From positions 1-64,000 of the IMG/VR virus record IMGVR_UViG_3300032516_000013: a stretch of 64,000 nucleotides of DNA; one strand, written 5' to 3'. Of this stretch, positions 51,220 to 58,496 are shown in pieces; position 1 is the first letter of the stretch, and every line of letters starts with the position of its first letter. Source of the stretch: a virus. The translations under genes and the position numbers were made by a program. Below the pieces are notes generated by a model. That model was not told the origin of the DNA and searched no databases. It worked only from the letters and a program-made list of their open reading frames with translations.

Positions 51220-52050
51220 TCAAAAAAATATTTTTCTCTTATCTTTGAATGGTTTAATCCAAAGAACTTCTATTCTTTTATCTTCTTCATCACTTTTACC
51301 AACAAGAAAATTACTAACAACTTCCTTTTTAAGAACCTGCCAACCATTACTCTCTAAAGGCTTATAAATTTCATTTTCAAACCCACTCAAAACAACGTAG
51401 CCTTTCAAGCATAACAATCTTTCGATCAGTTCTGCGTGATCTGCATCAATCATTTCAAAATTATACCTACCTGATCTTCTAGTAGAATGAACATAAGGAG
51501 GATCAAGATAGAACAATGTTTCCAAAGAATCGTACTTTTCTAAAATATCTCGCCAGTCCAAATTCTCCAAAACAACTGATTGAAATCTTGAATGTATTTC
51601 CGGAAGACCTTTTATAATAGACAACCAAGCTGCTGCACTTCTGAATGATCTGCTCCAAGAATTATTATTTACAAATATTGCCCCAAATAAATTTCTCACC
51701 ATAACGAACCATTTTGAAACTCTCTCTACTTTATTCTCCTCTGATTGCCATGTTTTTAAACATTCATTAAATAGTTTTAAACTATAAGGCAAAACAGAAA
51801 CTCTTCGATAAAACTGAGCAAAAAGATCTTCTTTACTAATAACATCAAAGAAATCATACAAAGCACTGTCTAAATCATTATAGATTTCTTCCCTTACATG
51901 TCTCTTTGCAATTAATAATCCTCCAGATCCACCAAAAACTTCAACATATCTTTGATGTGGAACTGCTTCTAAAATAGGAAGTATCCAGTTCTGCAAATCC
52001 ATCCTATTTTTTCCACCAAAAATTTTAATTGGTGATTTAAGTCTTGCCAT
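51220..52050 (-). CDS. D12-class DNA adenine N6-methyltransferase (Dam-like)
   Basis: 276 residues from ATG at 52050 (MARLKSPIKIFGGKNRM), overlapping the upstream gene by 14 bases; a longer frame to 52167 would sit inside that gene. Motif I is YVEVFGGSGGLL; motif IV is LFYLDPPYVHS; KNRMDLQNWILP precedes motif I as in Dam/DpnIIA enzymes. It methylates adenine N6, probably to protect phage DNA or to mark it. No partner nuclease is seen. Confidence 0.9.
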   Translation of the reverse strand: MARLKSPIKIFGGKNRMDLQNWILPILEAVPHQRYVEVFGGSGGLLIAKRHVREEIYNDLDSALYDFFDVISKEDLFAQFYRRVSVLPYSLKLFNECLKTWQSEENKVERVSKWFVMVRNLFGAIFVNNNSWSRSFRSAAAWLSIIKGLPEIHSRFQSVVLENLDWRDILEKYDSLETLFYLDPPYVHSTRRSGRYNFEMIDADHAELIERLLCLKGYVVLSGFENEIYKPLESNGWQVLKKEVVSNFLVGKSDEEDKRIEVLWIKPFKDKRKIFF

Positions 52051-52285
52051 TTTTTCTGAAATTGTTACATCTAAAACAAGGAATACTGTTTCTATCATAA
52101 CGTGTGAATCTATGCAAACAAGATTGACAACACTCAAATTCTGAAGTTCCAAATATGTAATTAACACAAAAATTTGAAAAGTCTAATTTACAAATTTTAT
52201 GATGAAGGCATTTTGAGCAAGAAGTTTCTTTTTTAACAATAACATTAAACTCACATTCTCCGTATAACCAATGGGATATTTTCAT
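52037..52285 (-). CDS. Cys-rich zinc-binding small protein (82 aa)
   Basis: 82 residues with at least nine Cys in CSKCLHHKIC, CCQSCLHRF and CFRCNNFRK motifs, two probable zinc knuckles. It starts one base into the stop region of the PLP-enzyme gene and overlaps the methylase gene. It may bind nucleic acid or protein; no family assigned. Confidence 0.55.
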   Translation of the reverse strand: MKISHWLYGECEFNVIVKKETSCSKCLHHKICKLDFSNFCVNYIFGTSEFECCQSCLHRFTRYDRNSIPCFRCNNFRKNGKT

Positions 52286-53205
52286 TATTTAACTCCCTTC
52301 AATAACTCTGGTTCATTTCCTACTATCCAATATACTATTTTTCCTTCATGAATTAAGGACTTTCCAATCAGATTCTTTTTAACCCAAGTAAATGTTTTCG
52401 CTTCGTAAACTGGATGAAATTTAATGTCTCCAAAGGAAATATCCTCTACCCTCTTTTCGTAAGTCATTCCTTCAGCAAACAGATCCATATAATTAAATGG
52501 ATAATTCCAACAATTAACTCCTGTAAGCATCGCAAGATTTGAAAGTCTGTCTTGAACTTTCTTCTTACGACTAGGAGCAGTTCCTAACAACCAAACATGA
52601 TTTACCTTCCTATTCCACTTCTGCAAGCCGTAGATTATCCCTGCAGCCGTGATCCCTGATCCACAGGTCACCGCTAAGTGTTCAATCTCTTCAGGTAGAT
52701 TGTGAACTTGAATAGCTGTTGAATCATAAAATGCCACAAGATTGTGAGGATCCTTGGAGTTCATCCCATAATTTACAATGAAATCACCATCCTCCTTTAT
52801 CTTCTTAATTTCATGATAAAGAACCGAAGATCTTCCAGAATTTGCTATTTGAATCTCTGCTCCAAAGTGCTTAACCAACCGAGGCATGTGCTTTTCATCA
52901 AGATATTCCTTCTTTGTTCCTCCATAGAACACAATACATTCCATGCCAAAATATTTGGATAGTGCTGCAATTATTGGTGCCTGCGGAGAGTTTAAAGAAC
53001 ATCCCGTTAAGATTCTCTTATAGCCTTGCTCTTTCGCTTGTGCTAAGAGAAATGCTCCTTGACGAAATTTGCCACCATTAACATTGCCAAGACCAAAAGG
53101 AGTAAACAAATCATCTCTCTTAAAGAATACACCTTCAACCTCTTGAACTGGTGTTAATTCAAAGGCTCCAAGATCTTCTAATAATTGTTGAGAGGAAAGA
53201 ATCAT
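52285..53205 (-). CDS. PLP-dependent enzyme, tryptophan synthase-beta/ACC deaminase fold
   Basis: 306 residues. FFKRDDLFTPFGLGNVNGGK supplies the K-R-D-D motif and the PLP Lys context (GGKFRQG), followed by ILTGCSLNSPQAPIIAAL, the Ser-x-Asn phosphate/cofactor-contact region, and VTCGSGITAAG near residue 185. This is the ACC deaminase/D-cysteine desulfhydrase group. Substrate unknown; possible roles are amino-acid provision for DNA or protein modification, or cofactor-linked host takeover. Confidence 0.75.
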   Translation of the reverse strand: MILSSQQLLEDLGAFELTPVQEVEGVFFKRDDLFTPFGLGNVNGGKFRQGAFLLAQAKEQGYKRILTGCSLNSPQAPIIAALSKYFGMECIVFYGGTKKEYLDEKHMPRLVKHFGAEIQIANSGRSSVLYHEIKKIKEDGDFIVNYGMNSKDPHNLVAFYDSTAIQVHNLPEEIEHLAVTCGSGITAAGIIYGLQKWNRKVNHVWLLGTAPSRKKKVQDRLSNLAMLTGVNCWNYPFNYMDLFAEGMTYEKRVEDISFGDIKFHPVYEAKTFTWVKKNLIGKSLIHEGKIVYWIVGNEPELLKGVK

Positions 53206-53271
53206 TTGTTTAAATTATTCCTCCTATCAAATCCGGTGCTCCATTCATGTCTGCTCCACTCAGTAAGGCTG

Positions 53272-53862
53272 CTAAGAGATCCGGTAAATATGCCGCAGGT
53301 CTGCTCCACGCAGGTCTGCTCCACTCAGGTTTGCTTCATTCATGTCTGCTCCATACAGGTTGGCTTCACACAGGTTTGCTCCACGCAGGTTTGCTCCATT
53401 CATGTCTGCTCCACTCAGGTTTGCTCCATACAGGTCTGCTCCATACAGGTCTGCTCCAATCAGGTTTGCTCCACTCAGGTTTGCTCCATACAGGTTTGCT
53501 CCACTCAGGTTTGCTCCATTCATGTCTGCTCCACTCAGGTTTGCTCCATACAGGTCTGCTCCATACAGGTTTGCTCCACACAGGTTTGCTCCACTCAGGT
53601 TTGCTCCACTCAGGTTTGCTCCATACAGGTTTGCTCCACTCAGGTTGGCTTCACGCAGGTCTGCTCCATACATGTCTGCTCCACTCAGGTTTGCTCCACT
53701 CAGGTTTGCTCCATACAGGTCTGCTTCACGCAGGTTGGCTTCACGCAGGTCTGCTCCATACAGGTCTGCTCTACTCAGGTTTGCTCCATACAAGTTAGCT
53801 TTAGCTTTTATTTCATAACCATTTACATTCACATTCACTTCTGTTTTCTTTTTATTTTTCAT
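53272..53862 (-). CDS. Pentapeptide-repeat protein A
   Basis: 196 residues. After an N-terminal lead (MKNKKKTEVNVNVNGYEIKA) the protein is ~30 tandem A-[N/D]-[L/M]-x-[G/E] pentapeptides, a right-handed quadrilateral beta-helix. Such helices mimic B-DNA in gyrase-protecting proteins, but many have no known role. The end (ADLRHIYRIS) departs from the pattern; a further repeat (LSGADMNGAPDLIGG) lies in another frame just downstream. The start has AGGAG five bases upstream. Confidence 0.88.
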   Translation of the reverse strand: MKNKKKTEVNVNVNGYEIKAKANLYGANLSRADLYGADLREANLREADLYGANLSGANLSGADMYGADLREANLSGANLYGANLSGANLSGANLCGANLYGADLYGANLSGADMNGANLSGANLYGANLSGANLIGADLYGADLYGANLSGADMNGANLRGANLCEANLYGADMNEANLSGADLRGADLRHIYRIS

Positions 53863-53870
53863 ATCTTCTC

Positions 53871-53886
53871 CTATTTGCCTATTTGC
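53871..53886. repeat. 8-bp leader repeat, 2 copies
   Basis: Two tandem CTATTTGC units (GCAAATAG on the transcribed strand) between the promoter and the ribosome site of pentapeptide gene A. The paralogue B carries nine units in the same place. Confidence 0.85.
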
Positions 53887-53903
53887 CTTCTCTCACTAAT
53901 TAA

Positions 53904-53938
53904 ATTATACGGGATGATTTAGAAAAAGCCAAATGAAA
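53904..53938 (-). promoter_or_regulatory. Promoter-like element, copy 2
   Basis: Minus-strand TATAAT at 53909-53904 in CCCGTATAATTTAATTAG and TTTCATTTGG at 53938-53929, 19 bases apart; TGAGAGA follows. Drives pentapeptide gene A through a repeat-bearing leader. Confidence 0.65.
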
Positions 53939-54024
53939 TCTTAGGAAAAAGAAAAATTTATTTTGTTAATTTGTGAAACAAACAATTTGCTTCACTTGTT
54001 AGTTAACCAATAACAACACCTAAA

Positions 54025-54498
54025 TTAACAAAAATTATTTCCATCTGTTCTTTTGTAATTTTTTGCTCCATTCATGTCTGCTCCATACATGTCTGCTCCA
54101 CGCAGGTTTGCTCCACGCAGGTTTGCTCCATACATGTCTGCTCCACTCAGGTTTGCTCTACTCAGGTTTGCTCCAATCAGGTTTGCTCCACGCAGGTTTG
54201 CTCCATTCATGTCTGCTCCATTCATGTCTGCTCCATACAGGTTTGCTCCACTCAGGTTTGCTCCACTCAGGTCTGCTCCACGCAGGTTTGCTCCATACAG
54301 GTCTGCTCCATTCATGTCTGCTCCATACAGGTTTGCTCCACGCAGGTTTGCTCCACGCAGGTTGGCTTCACTCAGGTTTGCTTCATACAGGTCTGCTCCA
54401 CGCAGTTCTACTCCACGCAGGTTTGCTCCATGCAAGTTAGCTTTAGCTTTTATTTTATAACCATTTACGTTCACTTCTGTTTTCTTTTTATTTTTCAT
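54025..54498 (-). CDS. Pentapeptide-repeat protein B
   Basis: 157 residues, a paralogue of protein A with the same lead (MKNKKKTEVNVNGYKIKAKA) and ~24 A-[N/D]-L-x-G repeats. The C-terminus (NYKRTDGNNFC) is unlike that of A. Promoter, leader and first codons are almost identical to those of A, showing a recent whole-unit duplication. Confidence 0.88.
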   Translation of the reverse strand: MKNKKKTEVNVNGYKIKAKANLHGANLRGVELRGADLYEANLSEANLRGANLRGANLYGADMNGADLYGANLRGADLSGANLSGANLYGADMNGADMNGANLRGANLIGANLSRANLSGADMYGANLRGANLRGADMYGADMNGAKNYKRTDGNNFC

Positions 54499-54506
54499 AT
54501 CTTCTC

Positions 54507-54578
54507 CTATTTGCCTATTTGCCTATTTGCCTATTTGCCTATTTGCCTATTTGCCTATTTGCCTATTTGCCTATTTGC
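54507..54578. repeat. 8-bp tandem repeat, 9 copies, in the leader of gene B
   Basis: Nine perfect CTATTTGC units (GCAAATAG on the mRNA) between the promoter and AGGAGAAGAT-ATG. The same position in gene A has two. Slippage would alter leader length without touching the coding frame, so expression could vary. Confidence 0.92.
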
Positions 54579-54595
54579 CTTCTCTCACTAATTAA

Positions 54596-54629
54596 ATTAT
54601 ACGAGATGAATTGAGAAAACCAAATGAAA
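54596..54629 (-). promoter_or_regulatory. Promoter-like element, copy 3
   Basis: Minus-strand TATAAT at 54601-54596 in CTCGTATAATTTAATTAG and TTTCATTTGG at 54629-54620, 18 bases apart, followed by TGAGAGA. Same architecture as the copies at 51176 and 53904. Confidence 0.65.
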
Positions 54630-54647
54630 TCTTAGAAAAAGAAAAAT

Positions 54648-54866
54648 TTATTTTTGCACTATTTCAATTCCCTCTGGCACAGAAATAGGTCTTGTTCCAT
54701 CAAGTGAAAAAATGAAATTAAGGCTGAGATCTTTTCCTATCTTTTTCAGATTCTCTATCATTTCTCCTAAAGATTCTGGATCTTCAAGCAATCTACTTCT
54801 GCTTATGGTGATCCAGTATATCTTTCCAGGTTCAAGAGATTTTATGTCTTCGATTTCAATGTTCAT
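54648..54866 (-). CDS. Small hypothetical protein (72 aa)
   Basis: 72 residues, alpha/beta pattern (LEPGKIYWITISRSRLLEDP; LGEMIENLKKIGKDLSLNFI), perhaps a small ferredoxin-like fold. It sits nine bases after the radical SAM gene and may be co-expressed with it. Function unknown. Confidence 0.5.
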   Translation of the reverse strand: MNIEIEDIKSLEPGKIYWITISRSRLLEDPESLGEMIENLKKIGKDLSLNFIFSLDGTRPISVPEGIEIVQK

Positions 54867-54875
54867 ATTACATCC

Positions 54876-55946
54876 TCACATCTTAATATCAAAAGCCTTT
54901 GCTCGACTCTCAATATCAAGACCCATTGTCTTATAACCATATTCACTCTTTGCTATTTCTCTCATCATAACATCAAAAGGTATTTGATCCAACACATCTC
55001 CACACCATGCGCTTTGCTGAAGCGTCCTAAAACAAACTGTTGTGCCAACTTTTTTCATTGCAGGAGTGGGTTGAGGATCTTCTCCCATATAGATGTGGTT
55101 AAGATTATATTTATTACCAACAAATCCTGGCATATCATCACACCCACAGCAACCAAGACTATCTCCCATCCATCTTAAACGATTTTCCCCACAAAAGAAA
55201 GCTAATCCTAAATCTTTTGCTCTTGTTCTGATCTTTGTAAAATGTTCTTCCAATAACCAAGTAGGATAACATAAATCGCCTCCCACTTGTTCCATTCCGG
55301 GAAGCTTGCCTTCATAGCATTTCATTCCTTCGATTACAACACCATATACTCCAGCCTCTTTAGATTTAGGTAATGTAATATTCAATACATTGTCCAATTC
55401 CTCAATCATGTAAGGCTGGATTCGAACTATCATTCTAGGCACTACTGCTGCTACCTTCTTGATTATCTCTAATCTTTGATAAAACGAAGGAGCACCAGGC
55501 TCAAGTTTATCATATTCTGGAGATACAAGTGAATACTGAAAGCAGACATTGCACTTTGATAGCAAAGACAAATATTCCGGATTTGCTGGTAAAGCATGTT
55601 TTGTAGAAACAATCCAAGGATATTCTGTTTCAGCTAATATTTCCATGCATTGAAACATCCGACGCTTTTCCCTTTCAACGGGCTGAAAACAGTCTGACAT
55701 ACCCCCAAAATGCAGAGGAAATTTCCAATCAGAATCAATCCAGGAAACTTCATGCTTTCTTTCACCATCTATAAAGTTCCTTAATGCTTGAGGTCCTTCA
55801 TCATTTTCAACTTCTACTTTAGTACCAATTATTTCATCTTTTTTACGTCTCGTGAAGCAATAACGGCAGCCCGAAACGCAGCCTTTATAAGTATCAAATC
55901 TTACTGGATAATCACACAAAACTACTTGGGAACCTGCTCTTGGCAT
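54876..55946 (-). CDS. Radical SAM protein 1
   Basis: 356 residues from ATG at 55946 (GGAGG seven bases upstream). The [4Fe-4S] motif C23-x3-C27-x2-C30 (YKGCVSGCRYCF) is present, and KHALPANPEYLS and IVRIQPYMIEELDNV follow as TIM-barrel strands. Extra Cys occur near the C-terminus (LGCCGCDD). The architecture recalls spore photoproduct lyase/Elp3-related or DUF5131-type phage proteins; the reaction is unknown. A linked small gene and a second radical SAM gene lie upstream. Confidence 0.78.
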   Translation of the reverse strand: MPRAGSQVVLCDYPVRFDTYKGCVSGCRYCFTRRKKDEIIGTKVEVENDEGPQALRNFIDGERKHEVSWIDSDWKFPLHFGGMSDCFQPVEREKRRMFQCMEILAETEYPWIVSTKHALPANPEYLSLLSKCNVCFQYSLVSPEYDKLEPGAPSFYQRLEIIKKVAAVVPRMIVRIQPYMIEELDNVLNITLPKSKEAGVYGVVIEGMKCYEGKLPGMEQVGGDLCYPTWLLEEHFTKIRTRAKDLGLAFFCGENRLRWMGDSLGCCGCDDMPGFVGNKYNLNHIYMGEDPQPTPAMKKVGTTVCFRTLQQSAWCGDVLDQIPFDVMMREIAKSEYGYKTMGLDIESRAKAFDIKM

Positions 55947-55948
55947 TT

Positions 55949-56173
55949 TTATTCCTCCTTCTTTCCACACACCATTTCTATAATCATTTTCACAATCGGC
56001 TCCTTGCCATGTTCCTTCATATAAGCTTCCACCTTCTCAAAATCATCGAGCCTAAAAATAAATGAGGTTGACATAAAGAGTTTAGCTCCCATTATTTCTG
56101 CAGCTCCAAAAATAGCATCTTTAACTCCTTTATGCTTGAGTCCCGCCCAGGCCGGTGCTTTAAATCTATCCAT
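55949..56173 (-). CDS. Small protein between two radical SAM genes (74 aa)
   Basis: 74 residues from ATG at 56173, one base after the upstream stop; a longer frame to 56287 lies inside the neighbour. MDRFKAPAWAGLKHKGVKDA precedes a two-strand, one-helix C-terminal part (FEKVEAYMKEHGKEPIVKMI). Sandwiched between radical SAM genes with no gaps, it may be their substrate or partner. No family recognised. Confidence 0.5.
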   Translation of the reverse strand: MDRFKAPAWAGLKHKGVKDAIFGAAEIMGAKLFMSTSFIFRLDDFEKVEAYMKEHGKEPIVKMIIEMVCGKKEE

Positions 56174-56174
56174 G

Positions 56175-56969
56175 CTATATTTCCTCCAAATGTTTCTTTG
56201 TTTGCCAATAATAATTTTCACAGTTGCCGCAGTCTTTGCAGTATCCGCTCTCAGGAGTACCACACATCGTAACCAACCGACCACCAATATTCTTCATTCT
56301 CTTCAACACGTATCTCATATACTCTGAAGTTGGGCACCAATAAGAATTTATATGACGAACTTTCCAAGTGTAAGCTATTCTTCCAAAATCTTTTCGATCA
56401 GAAAGTATACATATATTTTTATCCCAATCTTCTAAATTTTTTCTAACATTTTCCTGTTTCGGCGGCTTAATGGTTCCTGGCGGAAGTTGATCATAGTATG
56501 CCATGTATGTAAGGACGCAATTAACCCCCAATGTAGTAATATTTCTTATAGCATGTTCTATATGCAGAAGATTTGTTGGAGAAACTCTAAGTCTAATAAA
56601 CATCATATTTTCTGGAATTTTGGTTTCCCCAAACATAAAAACAGGTTTTTCCTCTTTTGGATTCGCCGTAAATACAACAGGACCAGGAAAATCAAATTTT
56701 GGAATAGATGTATTGAAAAAGAAATGCTTATACTGTTTTGCAGTTTCAATAACCAGATCTCTTTGAAGATTGCTGTCGTTTCCACAGTTTATGCGACATA
56801 TTCCATCCCCAACTTCTTCTGATGTAGGAATGCTTGGTTGATCAATAGGAACATAAAATGCTCCAGGCCTGTTGTAGAAACATTGATTACATTGATTTCG
56901 ACAAGGTCCTACTTGAGGAATACAATCGAACAAATTAGAACCTTCTTGTTTAGGATTTCGTTTGGTCAT
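56175..56969 (-). CDS. Radical SAM protein 2
   Basis: 264 residues from ATG at 56969. C23-x3-C27-x2-C30 (PCRNQCNQCFYN) sits at the same positions as in protein 1. A C-terminal cluster CGTPESGYCKDCGNC suggests an auxiliary Fe-S or zinc site. A TTG start at 56987 is possible but less likely. Reaction unknown; paired with the other radical SAM gene. Confidence 0.75.
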   Translation of the reverse strand: MTKRNPKQEGSNLFDCIPQVGPCRNQCNQCFYNRPGAFYVPIDQPSIPTSEEVGDGICRINCGNDSNLQRDLVIETAKQYKHFFFNTSIPKFDFPGPVVFTANPKEEKPVFMFGETKIPENMMFIRLRVSPTNLLHIEHAIRNITTLGVNCVLTYMAYYDQLPPGTIKPPKQENVRKNLEDWDKNICILSDRKDFGRIAYTWKVRHINSYWCPTSEYMRYVLKRMKNIGGRLVTMCGTPESGYCKDCGNCENYYWQTKKHLEEI

Positions 56970-57060
56970 TTTTATTTTTCTCTGCAAGATATTTCAGAAA
57001 TTTGTGTTGAATGTTCTCATTAAGCACATGTATCGCCAGTTGTGTGTCAAAGATGTTCAT
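56950..57060 (-). CDS. Microprotein (36 aa)
   Basis: ATG at 57060, TAA at 56950; MNIFDTQLAIHVLNENIQHK..., helical and basic toward the end. It overlaps the radical SAM gene by 20 bases and the upstream small gene by 14, consistent with a genuine member of the operon. Confidence 0.45.
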   Translation of the reverse strand: MNIFDTQLAIHVLNENIQHKFLKYLAEKNKNDQTKS

Positions 57061-57205
57061 ATTTTTTAATAGTTTTATAAACCCTGGACGTAACCTCGTC
57101 ATACCAATCTATTTTATTAGAACGAGTTATAAACTCATAAACATCTTTTAGTAGTTTTAATACGTTTTTAGGTAGTGGTGTTGGTTTCATTTTTTCTTTA
57201 GACAT
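57047..57205 (-). CDS. Small hypothetical protein (52 aa)
   Basis: ATG at 57205, TGA at 57047. Lysine-rich helical protein (MSKEKMKPTPLPKNVLKLLK, then IDWYDEVTSRVYKTIKKYE). No family recognised. Confidence 0.5.
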   Translation of the reverse strand: MSKEKMKPTPLPKNVLKLLKDVYEFITRSNKIDWYDEVTSRVYKTIKKYEHL

Positions 57206-57232
57206 ATATATTCCTCAATCTATCTCCTAAAA

Positions 57233-57670
57233 TTAAAGGTTTTTACCTTTCTCAGTAAATGGTTTTACACAGTATGGGTATTTTTGAATTATTTCTTCAG
57301 CCTGCTTATTTAACTGAGAAATATCCAAACCTTCAGGATATTTGAGTGGTCTATCGTCTTCACAATTTCCCATAAGCATTGAGTCTCTTAATACAAAAAG
57401 ACAGGCTATTGCTTTAATAATATGAAAGACACCACTATCTGGATCAATATCTTCTCCTTCCCACCAAGCCATAAGATGTCGAATTACAGCATCATAATAT
57501 ACTGAAGATCTTACACCAACACTCCTATAATTGTGGGAACCATACTTACGACCACCTTCCATCATAGCCAAACCTAGTTCCATTAAAGGACCACATGGTA
57601 CACAGTGAAAAGGAACTTTTTTAATTCCTAATGCATCCTTTGGATTAGTTGGTTTAGTTTTTTCGATCAC
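57233..57670 (-). CDS. dATP/dGTP diphosphohydrolase-like (DUF5664 family)
   Basis: 145 residues, GTG start at 57670 with GAGGTG seven bases upstream. Family hallmarks: KPTNPKDALGIKKVPFH, MMEGGRKYGSHNYRS, AVIRHLMAWWEGEDIDPDSG and HIIKAIACLFVLRDS, the MazG-like all-helical metal-binding pattern. The family is thought to split (d)NTPs and may shape the nucleotide pool. It lies between the sigma-like gene and the radical SAM genes. Confidence 0.8.
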   Translation of the reverse strand: MIEKTKPTNPKDALGIKKVPFHCVPCGPLMELGLAMMEGGRKYGSHNYRSVGVRSSVYYDAVIRHLMAWWEGEDIDPDSGVFHIIKAIACLFVLRDSMLMGNCEDDRPLKYPEGLDISQLNKQAEEIIQKYPYCVKPFTEKGKNL

Positions 57671-57687
57671 TATTAAACACCTCTAAT

Positions 57688-57894
57688 TTATTTCCTTAAT
57701 TTTGCTAAAAACCAATTTAACATTTGCTTAAACCAACTCAATTTCTTTTCTACAATCTCTTTTTCACATAAATTCTGAAATCTCTTTTTCAAAAGAAAAG
57801 TTTCAGCTACAAGATTTGCCTCATTCCGAACAGATCTAATTTGTTTTTTATTTAACAAAGGAAGTTCTTTGTATTTATACCAAGGAAACTTCAT
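57688..57894 (-). CDS. Small basic helical protein (68 aa)
   Basis: 68 residues, Lys-rich (MKFPWYKYKELPLLNKKQIR; ETFLLKKRFQNLCEKEIVEK) ending KQMLNWFLAKLRK. It overlaps the sigma-like gene by four bases. No family recognised; an amphipathic membrane-binding helix at the end is possible. Confidence 0.45.
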   Translation of the reverse strand: MKFPWYKYKELPLLNKKQIRSVRNEANLVAETFLLKKRFQNLCEKEIVEKKLSWFKQMLNWFLAKLRK

Positions 57895-58496
57895 TTTTGA
57901 TCCTCTAAAATTCCTCTTACCCTAAATTGATGTCGAATTCTTAATAAAGCATCCTGTATATATTTTCTAACAGTTCCTTCAGGCATATCAAATAATTTTG
58001 ATATTTTTTCACAAGAAAATTCTCTCTTGTATCGAAGTAAAACTAAATTCAATTCTTTTTGTGTTAAAATTTCTTCTTTAACCAATTGTTCCAATGATTC
58101 TTGTATAAATTCATTCTCCAATTCTAAAAAAGCAGAATTATCTACTTCAACAGATTTCTGACTTAAAATAAACTCTTCTGGCATTGGCTTATACGGAAAT
58201 TCCACCCTAATAGCACACTTCATATAAGCTATCATACGAGCTATCATGAGATCTGAAGATTCTTCTAACTTAACTTTTAATAAACCATTATTCAATCCTA
58301 TTAAAGCAGTCTGGTAAATATCCTCAGCATCTTCGTCCATTAAATGAGGACAAACTTTACGACAACCATGTACAACAGAAAGAACTAAATTATCCACTCT
58401 GGATAAAATTCTTTCAAACAATTGAGGATCTAATTTTTCTTGGTACTCTAAAACTAATTCTTTCAACACACCTTTAAAAATCTTGTCCGATTCCAT
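57891..58496 (-). CDS. Sigma-like transcription factor
   Basis: 201 residues. A region-2-like segment (DEDAEDIYQTALIGLNNGLL... MIAYMKCAI) lies at ~75-115 and a region-4 helix-turn-helix (LTQKELNLVLLRYKREFSCE, then ISKLFDMPEGTVRKYIQDAL) at ~143-190, as in ECF/sigma-70 proteins. Placed directly after the terminase gene, it may direct host RNA polymerase to late promoters, like T4 gp55, but its promoters are not known. Confidence 0.75.
   Translation of the reverse strand: MESDKIFKGVLKELVLEYQEKLDPQLFERILSRVDNLVLSVVHGCRKVCPHLMDEDAEDIYQTALIGLNNGLLKVKLEESSDLMIARMIAYMKCAIRVEFPYKPMPEEFILSQKSVEVDNSAFLELENEFIQESLEQLVKEEILTQKELNLVLLRYKREFSCEKISKLFDMPEGTVRKYIQDALLRIRHQFRVRGILEDQK

Noticed and set aside
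53185-53922. Long plus-strand open frames opposite the pentapeptide genes (C-S-T-Q-V and L-L-H-S-G repeats)
   Set aside because: They are mirror frames of the 15-bp coding repeat; the minus-strand frame has the ribosome site, promoter and the known A-[N/D]-L-x-G pattern.
53290-54440. CRISPR-like array suggested by regular direct repeats
   Set aside because: The period is 15 bp with no unique spacers of constant size and the repeats translate as pentapeptides.
57233-57670. Z-genome (2-aminoadenine) pathway suggested by the dNTP diphosphohydrolase-like gene
   Set aside because: No PurZ, DatZ or DpoZ-like gene is visible in the window; the family also occurs in ordinary phages.
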